Assembly: GCA_001600615.1 (NCBI GenBank)
Contig: BCKK01000001.1
Span: 1,341,082 to 1,405,081, forward strand
Source of the DNA: Dioszegia crocea
Taxonomy: Eukaryota > Basidiomycota > Tremellomycetes > Tremellales > Bulleribasidiaceae
Length of the DNA: 64,000 nucleotides
Reading direction: 5' to 3'
Below are positions 10,824-22,132 of this stretch, piece after piece. The translations under genes and the position numbers were made by a program. Under the pieces are notes generated by a model. It had not been told where the DNA came from. It saw only the letters and a list, made by a program, of their open reading frames with translations, and searched no databases. Position 1 is the first letter of the stretch. Each line of letters opens with the position of its first letter.

Positions 10824-13800
10824 CTATGTGCCAGGTGTACAATGCTCTGAATCCGTACTTGGATTGCCCCACCACCTCGGGCCGTCCCACTGCGACAATA
10901 CGCCGAACAGGATGTAGATAGTGAGAGCGGTGATGGATGTTCCAGCATCTAGAGCGGAGCTGCAAAGAGATCAGCTCTGATGCACACTCAATACCATTTG
11001 AGAGCCATAGCTCACCTAACGACGTAGACGTATTTGTTCCACGCCTTGGGATATCGCTTGGCTATCCAACCATGCGCACCAACCGCGAATGCCACACTGG
11101 TTAGAATGATATTCGAAGGGCTAAGCAACGTCAGCGCGATTGCTTTCGCTAAGAGACTCGGCAGACTTACTATTGCGGTACTTGTGTCGCACCATGACAT
11201 ACTATCGGGAACACAACTTTATGCAGTTTATACTCTGGCCATCGCTTATGAGCCCAGTAGCATGCAGAAGGCACGATGGCGCCGAGGATGAAACCGGTGT
11301 AGAGCCAGAGATACCTTCCGACGAAGAAGCGGGCAGGAGCGACGGCGCCCCAGATGATGGATGCAGAGTAGAAGACCGAGGGTGCACGACCGGTCCATTG
11401 GCCGGTGGGATCGACAAGGGTGCCGTCGAGATATGGGCGTTTCTCATTGATGACGGAAATTAAAGTGAAGTCTGGTAGGTCAGCAAAGGGCAAAGCTGGA
11501 AGAGAGGACGTACAATTCGTGAGAGCGCCCAATACGGTGCCAAGGATCTGACAGGCAAACATCTCGCGTGGCGGGATAGAGGTATACCACCCGAGCTTGA
11601 GATCACCGACGAGACCGAGGGCTTGCGACATGGCCATGTCTAGATGCTTTAGCTTACATCACGGTGACGAAGGGCTCTCGAATTTACAGCCGAAACACTT
11701 GAAGGTGACGCTGCGGAGTCAGCCGGATAAGAGGTTGGAAGCACAAGATACGCACTTGCCGATGGGTTTCCCGGGCATAAGCACTCCGGCAACGCTTTGA
11801 CATGAGCAAATTTCCCGCAATGGGTCGTATGGGAACTCACAATTCAGTCAAAACATTCTGGTTTAATCAGTAATGACTCTTGAATTGGTTGACCTACACA
11901 CTCACCAGCCCTATTTGCGTATTGCTCACAGCGGCAATCACCCCCACGCTGAGTGTAAGCCTCTGATTCTCGTCGAAGGCAGCAATATTATGACGAAGTC
12001 GTCGACTCACGGGATGAGGAACAGCGCTGCAATAGCTATAGACAAAGTCAGCGCCCAGATGGGCATTTGTAGCGGAGTCGTCTTGACAAGAATGACTGAG
12101 AATCAGTCTGTACCAAGTCGACTCTGAGCGCAAAAAATGCGTTAGACTCACTGGCCGCGCCAAAGTTTAGAGCCAACAGACCAATGTACCATGTATGTGG
12201 CACGGAACGATAAGCACGCATGAGTTTACTTGTACCGTCAGCTGAATTCCTGCTGACGCGAGCCATGGCCCAACTCACTTGTGCGTATCATTCAGTTCTC
12301 CCTTGTTTCCCAAAGCTTCTCTGATCTCATCCCTGTGCCAGAGCCAGACATGTACGAGGACGCTCGAGAGCGCGGCGAAGTTGAGGCCGTAGGATATCGC
12401 ACTGGTATATCAGGGCAAGTACGAGAGCGAGACTTACAATAAGGGAGTAAGGAGTAAAGGCGCGGCCTTATCCCATGCTTCGACATTTAGTGAGAGGTCA
12501 GGATTGAGAACGGCGGTCACGTCGAATCTGGGGCGAATTAGAGTCTTTCAGATCAAGCTACCGTCGGACGTGAACATACTTTTTGAAGCTCGATGTGAAC
12601 AGTCCAGGAGATATCGCCGATGGGAAGTCTCTAGCACCCCTAAACGGTGAGCTGTTGGACTGAGGGTGCACCTTAGGCGAAGATACTGACCAAAAGTTAA
12701 ACATCAGCATCAAGGGGACTATGACCCATACCATACCCACCAATCCGAGGAAGTAGTTCCCCAATGCCCAATAGGGCGTATACAGCGGACCTGCCGTGCC
12801 GATAGATGACCAGTCGAAACTGAAGTCCAAGAATCCCAGTCCATCATACGCCGAACCGAGAGTCCGCATCCACCAAGATTGGTTGTTGACGAGACATAAC
12901 ACCGAGATTGACGTGAGTGTTGGGAAGAGTAAGAAGGGCAAGAATTGGTAGAGGAATACAGCAATGAAGATGACCAAGAAGACTTTGAGACGATTGGCAG
13001 TGAGAAGTCGTTGTGTCCGTATTGTGGCAGATGAGGATGAGGCAGAGATGGTAGGGTATAAAGTCGTGAAGAGTTGTACGGTAACGAGGGTCGAGGGCCA
13101 GTACATTGCAGGTGGAGAGACGAGGAGGTTATGCACCATCCCAGCCAGGCCGAAGCCTATACATTGGGTGGTGAGGAGGAGGACGATCGAGGCGGACGCG
13201 GAGAGGGTGGTGTGGAAGTAGAGATCCATAATGGCGAGAATGTCAGTCGCGTAGGCTGATGCTGCCCCAGATGAGGCAATGACACTGGGAATGAGCTTTG
13301 GTTTAGTGACCTCAAGGTCAAAGCTCACCTAACCAGGATAGCCTCCTTGATGCTGAACCGACCTGGATTCAGGCGTATCCCCGCCATTGTCCAATGAGGC
13401 TTGACCACCCGCTCATTCGCCAGTATCCGTCCCAATGGGTAGGTTGCCAGGATGACAAAGTAGTTGGAAAATTGTGGCGCGTTGGACTTGAAGTAGAATA
13501 TCTGAGAAGCAGACGCGCCAATCACACAGAATATAGAGCCGAGGAGGAGCGTGCGTAATGTAAGGGACGGTAAAGAAGGGTCGTCGGTAGACGGGACCGA
13601 CTACACCAGTCAGCCTTGGTAAGCAATGGAGCTGATATCTAAGCGGCAAGTTCAGTAGGACGGGATCTTATAGTCCTTGCGCACACTTATGCATTCTCTG
13701 AGGACCAACTCACATCGGCTATAAGCTGTTCAATCTTGGTACCCTTGCCAACAATCTCTTCCTCCAGAATCTCGCGCTCATAATTTGTCGGTAGGTCATT

Positions 13801-14001
13801 CAAGAGCGCCTCCTCTTCCTCTGTCTCCCCAGCTTTACCACGCCTTTCCCGTCTCTCCACATCATCATCAACGCCATCCTCATGAGACAGCTTGTACCCC
13901 TCATCTGCATCCGCATGCAAGTCGTCTGACTTCCGTCGGCCAGAGAGCGAGGGCAGCTCGTATGCCTCTGCCTCCCCCGGACTTATGTCTCGACGCGGCA
14001 T
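10824..14001 (-). CDS. OPT-family oligopeptide transporter
   Basis: A gene with more than ten introns. It starts at 14001 (MPRRDISPGEAEAYELPS) and stops at 10824-10826. The N-terminal 100 residues are acidic and cytosolic. A polytopic membrane region follows with many hydrophobic helices, including the family signature around LNPGRFSIKEAIL, and motifs near SVIASSGAASAYATDI, YLDGTLVDPTGQWTG and the terminal GPRWWGN. OPT proteins are proton-coupled symporters of small peptides or glutathione, or of metal-siderophore complexes, at the plasma membrane or internal membranes; the substrate cannot be read from sequence. The gene is divergent from the proteasome alpha-3 gene across 362 bp. Exon boundaries in the middle (11.6-12.6 kb) were not all resolved. 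Confidence 0.9.
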
Positions 14002-14363
14002 TTGGAGCTAGCTCGAGTACGAGCGCTACAGCGAATGAGCGTTGCTGAGGCCGTCTAGGGTCTTAGCATTGATGTCTAGTAGTGTGGTAAGGTCTATAAG
14101 AGCATTTACATAGTATCCTTGAGGCGCGTCAATGAGTGCAGATGTCGGGTATCAAAAGTGACGTGGCAACATTCCTCGGCCATCAACGCACTCGCGTTGC
14201 TGCAACTCAGGCAAGCGCAGGCATCACTTCAACACTCTTATACGGCCTTAAATCTACCTCACGATAGCACAGCTGGGACTACGCCGACAGCTTCTTGCAA
14301 TCCTAGTACCCATATCAGCATCCTCAATACCCGTTCAGCTTTCCCCTTCAGGCCCTCTTCAAC
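14002..14363. promoter_or_regulatory. Shared divergent promoter, OPT / proteasome alpha-3
   Basis: A 362-bp interval between two start codons facing away from each other. It contains pyrimidine-rich stretches just before the alpha-3 ATG (GGCCCTCTTCAAC). No TATA box or recognised factor site was found. Confidence 0.5.
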
Positions 14364-15635
14364 ATGGTAAGCTCAGGGCACTTGACAGCCTCTCGTTGAA
14401 ATCACCGCTGACCTATTAGGCACGAAGATATGACAGTAAGCTCATTGCATGTGGAGCGCCGACGAAACATATAGCTGACATAGCCTAGGTAGGACGACGA
14501 TCTTCTCGCCCGAAGGTGAGTCTTGGTGTGTAGTGTCGTTCTCGAAAGGACAGAGCTGATCTTATGCAGGGCGATTATACCAGGGTGAGTCAACGAGAGC
14601 GGAACCATCGGTGTGCTTGAGCTAATGTCGCCAGTCGAGTATGCCATGGAGGCTATCTCACACGCCGGAACGGTCCTCGCCGTGATGTCGAAGGAGGGTA
14701 TTGCGATGGCCGCGGAGAAGGTGCGTGATCACTTCGACTCAGTCATACGGCGCAACGCTGACGATTCGCAGAAAGTCACAGGAAAGCTCCTTGATCTGTC
14801 CCTAGCACCAGGCGGTGAGGCCATGGGCGGAGTTGGCACTGAGGCATGGGGCGGAGGAGGCGAGAAGATCTTCTTGTTGAACAAGTGAGCTGTCGCTTTC
14901 TCTCTTGTGTTTCAGTCCAGCTAACGGTCAGCAACATCCTCGCTGGTCTAGCAGGTATCACATCCGACGCCAACTCGCTAGTCAATTTTGCTCGAAACAG
15001 TGCCCAACGGCATCTGTTCACGTACGATGAGGACATCCCAGTCGAGATGCTCGTTCAGAGGCTGTGCGATATGAAGCAGGGTTACACTCAGTTCGGTGGT
15101 ACGTCCACTTCCCCTATCGAGGAGGATTTAAGGCTAATGATAGGTCTCCGACCCTTCGGTGTCGCCCTCCTCTATATGGGCTGGGACCCTCTGCACGGTT
15201 TCCAGCTATACCAATCTGATCCCTCTGGGAATTACTCTGGCTGGAAGGCAACCTGTATCGGGTCCAACCACTCGGCCGCTACGTCCCTCCTCAAGCAGGA
15301 CTACAAGGATGATTTGACGCTGGAAGACGCGAGGCAGCTGTGTCTGAAGGTGATGAGTAAGACTATGGACAGTACCAAGTTAGGCAGCGAGAAGCGTGAG
15401 TTTGAAGCTACTTGCGAGACGAGCTTCCACGCTGACATCCATAGTCGAGTTCGCTACCATGACTCTACACCCTACATCCCGACAACCGCTCGCGAAGATT
15501 TACCGCCCGTCCGAGCTTGACGAGCTGTTGCGCAAATACGAGCTGGGTGGGACAAAGGATGACCAAATTGGAGTGGGAGAGGGTACTGGCGGTGGTGGTG
15601 GACAAGAGGGAGGGAATGTTTCGTTGTCTACGTAG
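14364..15635 (+). CDS. PRE9: 20S proteasome subunit alpha-3 (PSMA4/Pre9)
   Basis: Starts with a one-codon exon (ATG 14364-14366) followed by exons 14420-14435, 14489-14515, 14570-14584 and 14635 onward. Joining these gives the alpha-subunit N-terminus [20 protein letters not shown] followed by [13 protein letters not shown], which closely matches PSMA4. Downstream motifs are [53 protein letters not shown] and [15 protein letters not shown]. Alpha-3 sits in the outer ring of the 20S core and its N-terminus helps form the gate. Two oddities: a Gly-rich insertion of about 20 residues near [19 protein letters not shown], before the LAGITSD strand, and a Gly-rich tail ([13 protein letters not shown]) replacing the usual Lys/Glu-rich end. 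Confidence 0.96.
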
Positions 15636-15770
15636 GCGTGAGAAGGAAGAATATGCAACGGGCCCCAGACGCATGACTGTGAGATCTCATCACTACCCAT
15701 CAAGTACAAGGGAACAAAGCCACAAGCCATTTGTACAACTAATTGCACGACCCAAGCAAGCGCCTAGAGT

Positions 15771-16550
15771 CTACTTTCCAGTTGGGTTTGAAGCGAATTT
15801 ACCCAACTGCCACGCTCCTTTGCCTAACAGCTTCGCCCCGCCCGCCGCAGCTTTCCCAAGATTCGACGTGACCTACGGTGTCAGCTTGACCGATGACAAG
15901 TTACCAACGCGCTCACCTGCTCTCGCCGCTGCGTGGTGAACATGCTGTCGAAGCCATCCCTCGCCTTGCCTACGCCCGCAGTAGCGTATGACGATGCGGT
16001 ATTGGCGTAGCCCTGAGCCGAAGCGGGAAGATATGACGCAGGACCTGTCGGTGGTGGCCGCTCTGCAGCTGCGTTGGGCGGTACAGGCGAGGCTGTCAAG
16101 AGTCATCAGCAAGTTGCTCTAAGCCTCCTTTATTCCCGGTAAACCGCATTTGGGTCCACTGCCCCCGAGCCGCTAACTAATGGAGATTCACTTACCATTG
16201 GCGACTCGCCTAGGCGGCTCAGTAGGCACACCCAATCCCTGATTACTCGGCGGCGGTGGCATCCGCCTTCCGCCTTCTGGCCTCGCGGCAACATCCGCCC
16301 CATTAAAGTTATAGCCCTGTCTAGAAGGATCGGGAGTGTAGCTAAAGCTGGACGTAGTTCCGGGTCGGGGAGGCGGTACTGGCTTATTCTTCGTCAGGTC
16401 GGCGAGCGACGAGTACTGCGCCGGCGCGCCGGTGGCGGCGGTGGAGGTGGAGGGTTGAGTCGAGGGCCGAGCTGGAGCGGGTCGAGATGAATATTGTGGT
16501 GGAGGTGCGCCCGAGGCGGAAGACGGCGGGTTGTAGAAAGGGTTATGCAT
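15771..16550 (-). CDS. Pro/Ser-rich small protein, unknown function
   Basis: Exons 16196-16550, 15917-16092 and 15771-15872 give 210 residues in consistent phase. Not a family I recognise. The N-terminal 150 residues are Pro/Ser/Ala-rich with polyproline stretches (NKPVPPPRPGTT, RRMPPPPSN) of the kind bound by SH3 domains. The C-terminal 60 residues are amphipathic and Gly/Ala/Lys-rich (GKAAAGGAKLLGKGAWQLGK). The second intron (15873-15916, GTGAGC donor, CTGAC branch) is preferred over reading through because it yields this ordered tail. The gene is convergent with alpha-3 (136 bp apart) and divergent from the Smr gene. A role as a cortical or trafficking adaptor would be a guess. Confidence 0.6.
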
Positions 16551-16804
16551 TGTCCTTGCTGTCTGATTGTGGCGATATAAGCTGCAGATACTATGATGGA
16601 ACTGCTGTACAGCGTGTAATTGGAGCTTCAGCTGAGCTTGATGCGAGCGAGCTGCATGACGCGATTCCGCTTGGCGGGGCACGGACATAATGGAAATCTC
16701 CGAGCGGCGATGTCCACGTTTTGTCTGCGCACGTGACACCCCACTCTCGAGATCGACCAATTAATTCAATTTCGCCTCAAAGCTTACATCTGTCAACAAT
16801 CACC

Positions 16805-18058
16805 ATGGCAAACCAGAATCTGTTCGTGCAGATCGTCCAGACCCTACTCAAGGTCTTCTGTGGTGGTTCAAATCAACATCAGAATCAAAATCAGAACCAA
16901 AATCAGAACCAGGGAGGATTTGCGGGTCAATACCCCGGTCAACAGCAACAACAACAGGCCTACCCGCCGCAACAACAGCCATGGCAGCAGCAGCAGCAGC
17001 AGGGGGGATCCTGGGCCCAAGCGGCGGGAGGACAATCTCCTCAGCACCATAACAACAATTATAACAACAACCAGCAGCAGCAACATAGGCCGAATGGACA
17101 GCAACAGCATAGGCCACAGGGACTGCCTGCGGGGGGTATTATGGGCCCGCACAACCCCGGAAAGCAGGTCAGTCTATGTGGCTGTATACAGCTGCAAGGA
17201 ATCATGCCGACGCTATCGGCTCGATGCTGATAAGATAGGACGATAACCAAATTAACCAGGCCAATCAGCATTACACCAAACTCCGCGCTGAGGCACGGCA
17301 CGAGGGCGATGAATCTCACAGGTGGGATCACATTCCTACTTGAAGCTGTCCGGATCTGATGCTGACTCACAGGTGTTTCGCTGCGTCACAGCAGGCTTAT
17401 CAGTACGTTTTCATTTTACTCACCTACCCTTTCAGCTGGATGCTCTGTACATGTATCTTGATCGAAGCTCATCACCTTAGATCTGGAGATGGCGGAAAGG
17501 CACATGATCTGAGCGCAGAAGGTAAAAAGCACGCAGCGCGTCAAGATCAGCTCGACGATGAAGCCAGCTCGTGGATATTTGTCGGTATGTTCGGCTTGAC
17601 CCAGTGACCTGTTTCCGTCCCTGCGTCTGTGACTGATGCGCAACAGAGAACAACCGGGACTCTCCACCTGGAACACTGGATCTACACGGTCTTTACGTCA
17701 AGGAAGCCATCGAGCGCACTGAGACGGCAGTCCGCGAGGCGCAGGGCAGAGGCGATGCAGAAATGCGGGTCATCGTCGGGAAGGGTATCCACAGCCAGGG
17801 CCACGTTGCGAAGCTCAAGCCGGCCGTTGAGGATTTGATGAGAAGGTATGTTGTCCTCATTAGTCTATTCTGCGCTGCCGGGCGGCCGACAAGCGCTAAC
17901 AGCCCAGATATAACCTCTCGGCCCATATCGACTCACACAATACTGGTGTCCTCGTTGTTGACCTCAACGGCAATACGCAGGGAGGCCGTTCGAGGGATGC
18001 TGGAGGGCTCATTGGCGACATGGAGAAGGATCAAGGCGAGGGTTGTGTGATCATGTGA
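16805..18058 (+). CDS. DUF1771-Smr domain protein with Q/N-rich N-terminus
   Basis: Six exons: 16805-17167, 17239-17321, 17373-17402, 17481-17584, 17647-17845 and 17908-18058. The first exon encodes a Gln/Asn-rich segment with an NQ dipeptide run and several poly-Gln runs (CAA/CAG repeats about 16870-17110). Next comes DUF1771 (YTKLRAEARHEGDE, then SGDGGKAHDLSAEGKKHAAR) and a Smr domain (TLDLHGLYVKEAIERTE, then MRVIVGKGIHSQGHVAKLKP). The Smr signatures DLHG and GKG are present. Smr domains are linked to nucleic-acid binding or nicking; this architecture matches yeast YPL199C and animal N4BP2-type C-termini. The cellular role is not known. The poly-Q region could drive self-association. Confidence 0.87.
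16864..17112 (+). repeat. Gln/Asn codon repeat tract inside the Smr gene
   Basis: CAGAAT/CAAAAT-type repeats encoding Asn-Gln pairs at 16870-16915, then CAA and CAG runs (16943-16956, 16983-17002, 17071-17081). Such tracts are prone to length change between strains. Confidence 0.85.
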
Positions 18059-19247
18059 GATCTACTGTATCTGGACGGAACTATGTTGTGGCTCGGGGGA
18101 CCATGGTCAGCTTGTTGGGTTTGGCAGACAATTACGAATATCTTCTTGGGTAGGTAGCGCCTCATTTAGCATGAATGCTGCGACAGACATTGATGCATTC
18201 AACAATGTCGAATAGTGCTTGAACAAGGATGCGACTTGAAAGCGGCAGTGAGTCGAGGACCCCACACTGCCAAGCGCCATGAATCTTATGTCCGCGGCCG
18301 AGATGAGCTTTTCGGGTCTCGGAGTTCGCGCCGAAGATGCGGCGCGCCGTGCACGGGATCAATCTGAGTGTGGCGAGTGGCGGAAAGTGTAACCCTCGAC
18401 TATGATGCATCAATCTTGTAGTAGTCTCGTTGAGCATCATGAGAGCGCATAGGCTGATACGTACGATGCCTGCATGCTTGGGGGAAAGCTAATGTGATTT
18501 GTGTGTACTGTATGGCATAGTAAATTTCAAGTTTCAAGGGGAACATCGTCCAGTCAGTGGCGGCTTTCTGAACAGCGCGTTCAGCGCTACTCGATCCAGC
18601 TCCTCGCTCTCATACCGGGAGCCATCCTACTCCTGTCGGCTCCTTTCGCGTCCAGTGCGGTGCCTCCGCCGCACCATCTATGATCGGATGCATGTACTAT
18701 GCCTCGCTGAACAGAACCATTGAGCCAAAAGGGACCGGGTAGATCCTCTTCAATTTACCCCTTGCGGCAATAATCAGACCCTAGCCGCCAACCGTCGTTT
18801 GCCTTGCCTCCGCCCGCACTCCACCCGGCAAGCTCTCCCTCACTCTCCCTATAGTAATCAGGAGAGAAATTCCCGATCACTCATCTTCATCTTCACACCC
18901 ACATCCATCTCCCTTCATACCCACCAACTGAGCCTGCATCGCATCAGGTTTCAACCCAACTACCACTTTCAGTCAAGGACGGGCGGCAAACACCGATTGC
19001 ATCTGGCCCCACGGCTTAGCCTCAGGTCTCCGTATCCCATCCTCTACCGTTTTCGTGTATCCTCTTGCCGCTAAAGTGACCTTCTCTGCACCCACATACA
19101 TCGTCGCTTTGACCTCTTGACCTCCCTTTCGTGCACCGTCGATCCCTTTCCCGTCGACAAGCATCTTCCGTCTTCCTCATTGAGCCTGCCTTCATCTAAA
19201 CCGGGTACCGTCATTGCTTTGTCAGCCAAAGTCGCTGGCGGGTCATC
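18059..19247. other. Intergenic, 1.19 kb, with pyrimidine-rich leader of REG1
   Basis: Lies between the Smr stop and the REG1 start, both plus strand. The last 450 bp (18790-19240) are strongly C/T-rich on the plus strand, as in promoters and leaders of this group, and probably hold the REG1 transcription start. Open frames here (for example minus 18162-18440) lack recognisable content. No tRNA-like B box was seen. Confidence 0.5.
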
Positions 19248-22132
19248 ATGGCTCAGATCATCCCATCTATTGTAAGTCAGATCTCAGGTCAAAGCCTTGT
19301 GATTTGCGCTGACGAGGGCAGACATCCCTTCCCGTCGACTCCCTCGCAGCACCCTCCGTCGAAGACATCCAAGATCGCCTACCGTCGATATGTGTCGACT
19401 ACCTCTCGCATGACTGGTCGGAGGAGGACGTGTGGGCGAGCTGGCGGAATATGACAAGGCACAAACACGAGATTGCCAATGGTGTCAGGTTGGAGAATGC
19501 CAGTTGGCGGACATGGCAGAAGCAGCGTAATAAGCTTAAGACCATCAGTCCAGAGACGCTCAATTGGTGAGTGGCTGCACCATCTTCTATGCGCTGTAGT
19601 TTTCCCAAGCGCGGCGGTCTGTTCAATCAGCCGTGCGGACCAGACAGAGTCTTCGAATTGTGCTTTGGGAGAAGGAAGTGCCTGCTGCAAAAATTGGGTC
19701 CGAGGCAGTCTCCGAGGAAGCCGGACCTCTCCTCATATTGGCCGGTGGTACGAAATCCTTGTCAGTTTTGTGCTAATTCATCAGGCTGAAAGACTCGGAC
19801 GTGACATGGCTATACGGCCCATTACACACTGCTCAAGTCGAGCCCGTCAGACCACCTCGAGAGGCCACCACGGTCGAGCGCCTAGGTATCGACGGCGTCG
19901 GCATTGATCGTCCGGTCGTTTCTGGACCGGTGAAAAAGCCCATCCTAAAACACCGTACCCTTTCCGAAATGCTCACCATCCCCATGCCCGCTTCCCCCAT
20001 CCTAGAGTCGTATGCTGGTAACGGTGACGATGACGTTGACGACATCGACGAGCACCGCCCTCACCTCATCCAGACAAAATCGGATACCAACATTGTACGT
20101 TCTCGCGCTGGTCTGACGAACCGCCGGAAGTCGCCATCTCGCGCTCCCATTTCTGGCCGCGCAACACCTCACAGCGGTCAGGAAACACCCGTCAACTCCG
20201 GTCCGGATGACGCGCCGCATACCGGAAAGTCCACCAATCGGCACATCAGCTTCAACACCTTTGTTGAGCAGTGCATGGCCATTGATGACCCAAGCGAGAT
20301 GCCGACGATCGACAGCGATGAAGATGAAATGCTGGAAATGCGTTCATCATCATCACGCTCGTCGCGACCTTCCCTCCCTCGAACGGCATCCACCGGCTCT
20401 ACGGGATCTGAGCATCTCACAATTGCCATGATTGCACCTACCATGCTGAAAACACAAGCATTCTCCAACTCGGATCAACTGCCGCAGATGATATATCAGC
20501 CACCTGCAGAATATCTCTCTCCAGTTGCTTCCTTTGGCGGAAGCCCATCACCGCGCGGCGGGTGGGCAGAGGAGGACGATGGGGCGTCACGCGATTACTT
20601 TGGCGGTCCCAATCTCCAGGCCGACGATTCCCACAAGGTACAATCTGTTCCTGTACAACAGGGATATCGCGCACCTACCGTCAATCAACCCCCTTCACAA
20701 CCAAAGTGGCGCCAGGCTCAATCACAGCCTCAGACGGGACAATCACACAGTCCAGTCAAGGGTGTCAGTCCTCAATCTGCATCTTTGGACTCCTCCACTT
20801 CCTCATCATCCGCTTCGTTATCCCAAAGTACCACTCCTCCCTCATCTACACCTGTGCCATCTCGGTCCATTCTCAAGGTCCGTCCGCCTGGCGTCACTCC
20901 GCCGGAACCCTCGTCCCCTACCAGCAACTACTTCAACTACACCCCATCGGCCGCCACTGGTATTGGCGGCATGCGGGGCCAGTACCCGGAAGGTGTCAAT
21001 GCCGTTCTGGGTAATGTAGGTTCCGGGAGCGCAGGCGGTCTGGCGGGCTCGCCCCTGATCAGCCCCGCGATGGACGAGAGAGGCGGTAGGGGTCGGAGCA
21101 CGTCGAGGGATCGAGGAAACTCCTCAGCGTTCGACAGGAGCTCGTCAAGGGGTACAACTAGCAGTTCTGCCACGTCCATCTCCCCTGGCGCGTCAAGATC
21201 GCCCATCGGGGCGCAGCGGAAACCTCAGACTCAGATCCAGGGACAGCGTCTTGGCGATATGCCAGACGAGCCTAAATACGTTGAGGACATCAATGAGAAG
21301 AGAGAAGAGGGCGGGATGGATATAGATGAAGAAAGCCCCAACAGGGGTTCTACACCGACACCGCATTCCAGCCCACAGGTGAGTATTCATCCTTACCGCC
21401 ATTACAGGTGTTGTCTAGACACGAATTGACTGATCTAATTAGCAACCCTTTTCTGCTCCGTCCACTACCTCTGCCTCCGCTCCATCTTACTCTCCTCAAA
21501 CTCGTATCGACCAATAGATCCCCCTCCGGAGACTATACGATACATCTCCCGCTTCTCTACCTCATCACTCTTCCCAAACATCTATTCACACCACATCTAC
21601 AACTCAATCAACATCTGAATCACCTTCCCCACTCCCCTTATCCGATCCCCCAAACTCCTTCTCCCCTCCACCTCACACCAGTCATACCGGCGGAAGATCG
21701 ACGACGGCACACGTCTCGACCCAGGCCAAACCTACGATACAAAACAACAAGAGCGGGGGTGAGGCGGTTCATCAGGCTGAAATAGCCTCTGAATCGGCCG
21801 GAGCGGCGGGCGTGGCGGGTCAGAGAGCAGGCGGGAGCGCATTCGGGAGATTACAAGGTGCTGGATCATCTCAGCGCCGAGTATTCTCAGCGGGTGCCGG
21901 GGAGGCGGGAACATACAACAATAACACGGACGATGATGATAGCAGCAGCATCATGGGTCGAGCGGCGAATATCGCCAATACTGCAAAAGACCTCTTTGGG
22001 GCTTTGTGGTATGGCGCCAATCCGCAGGCTGGGGCAGGGACGGGAGCTGTGGTGGATGGTGCGGCAGCGCAGGGTGGACAGGATCAGGCCAAGAAGAGCG
22101 CACGGCATAAGCGCGGAGCGAGCATGGGATGA
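19248..22132 (+). CDS. REG1: Reg1-like PP1 regulatory subunit (glucose repression)
   Basis: Exon 1 (19248-19271) encodes MAQIIPSI. After an intron the DUF1752 domain follows: CVDYLSHDWSEEDVWASW, RLENASWRTWQKQRNKL and ETLNW, then after a 218-nt intron (19567-19784) LKDSDVTWLYGPL. PP1-docking elements follow: KKPILKHRTLSEML and the RVxF-like HISFNTFVEQC. The middle is Ser/Pro-rich and disordered. The C-terminus NIANTAKDLFGALW resembles the conserved end of fungal Reg1 proteins. Yeast Reg1 targets Glc7 PP1 to Snf1. The last junction is uncertain. With the nearest acceptor (21442) the frame meets TAG at 21515-21517; with an acceptor at that TAG (intron 21379-21517) it stays open to 22132. The range given assumes the second option. 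Confidence 0.85.

Noticed and set aside
18162..18440. Minus-strand open frame in the Smr-REG1 spacer
   Set aside because: No splice support, recognised domain or codon pattern like neighbouring genes.
19473..19907. Plus-strand 144-codon open frame across the long REG1 intron
   Set aside because: It runs out of frame through conserved REG1 exons, so it is a shadow frame.
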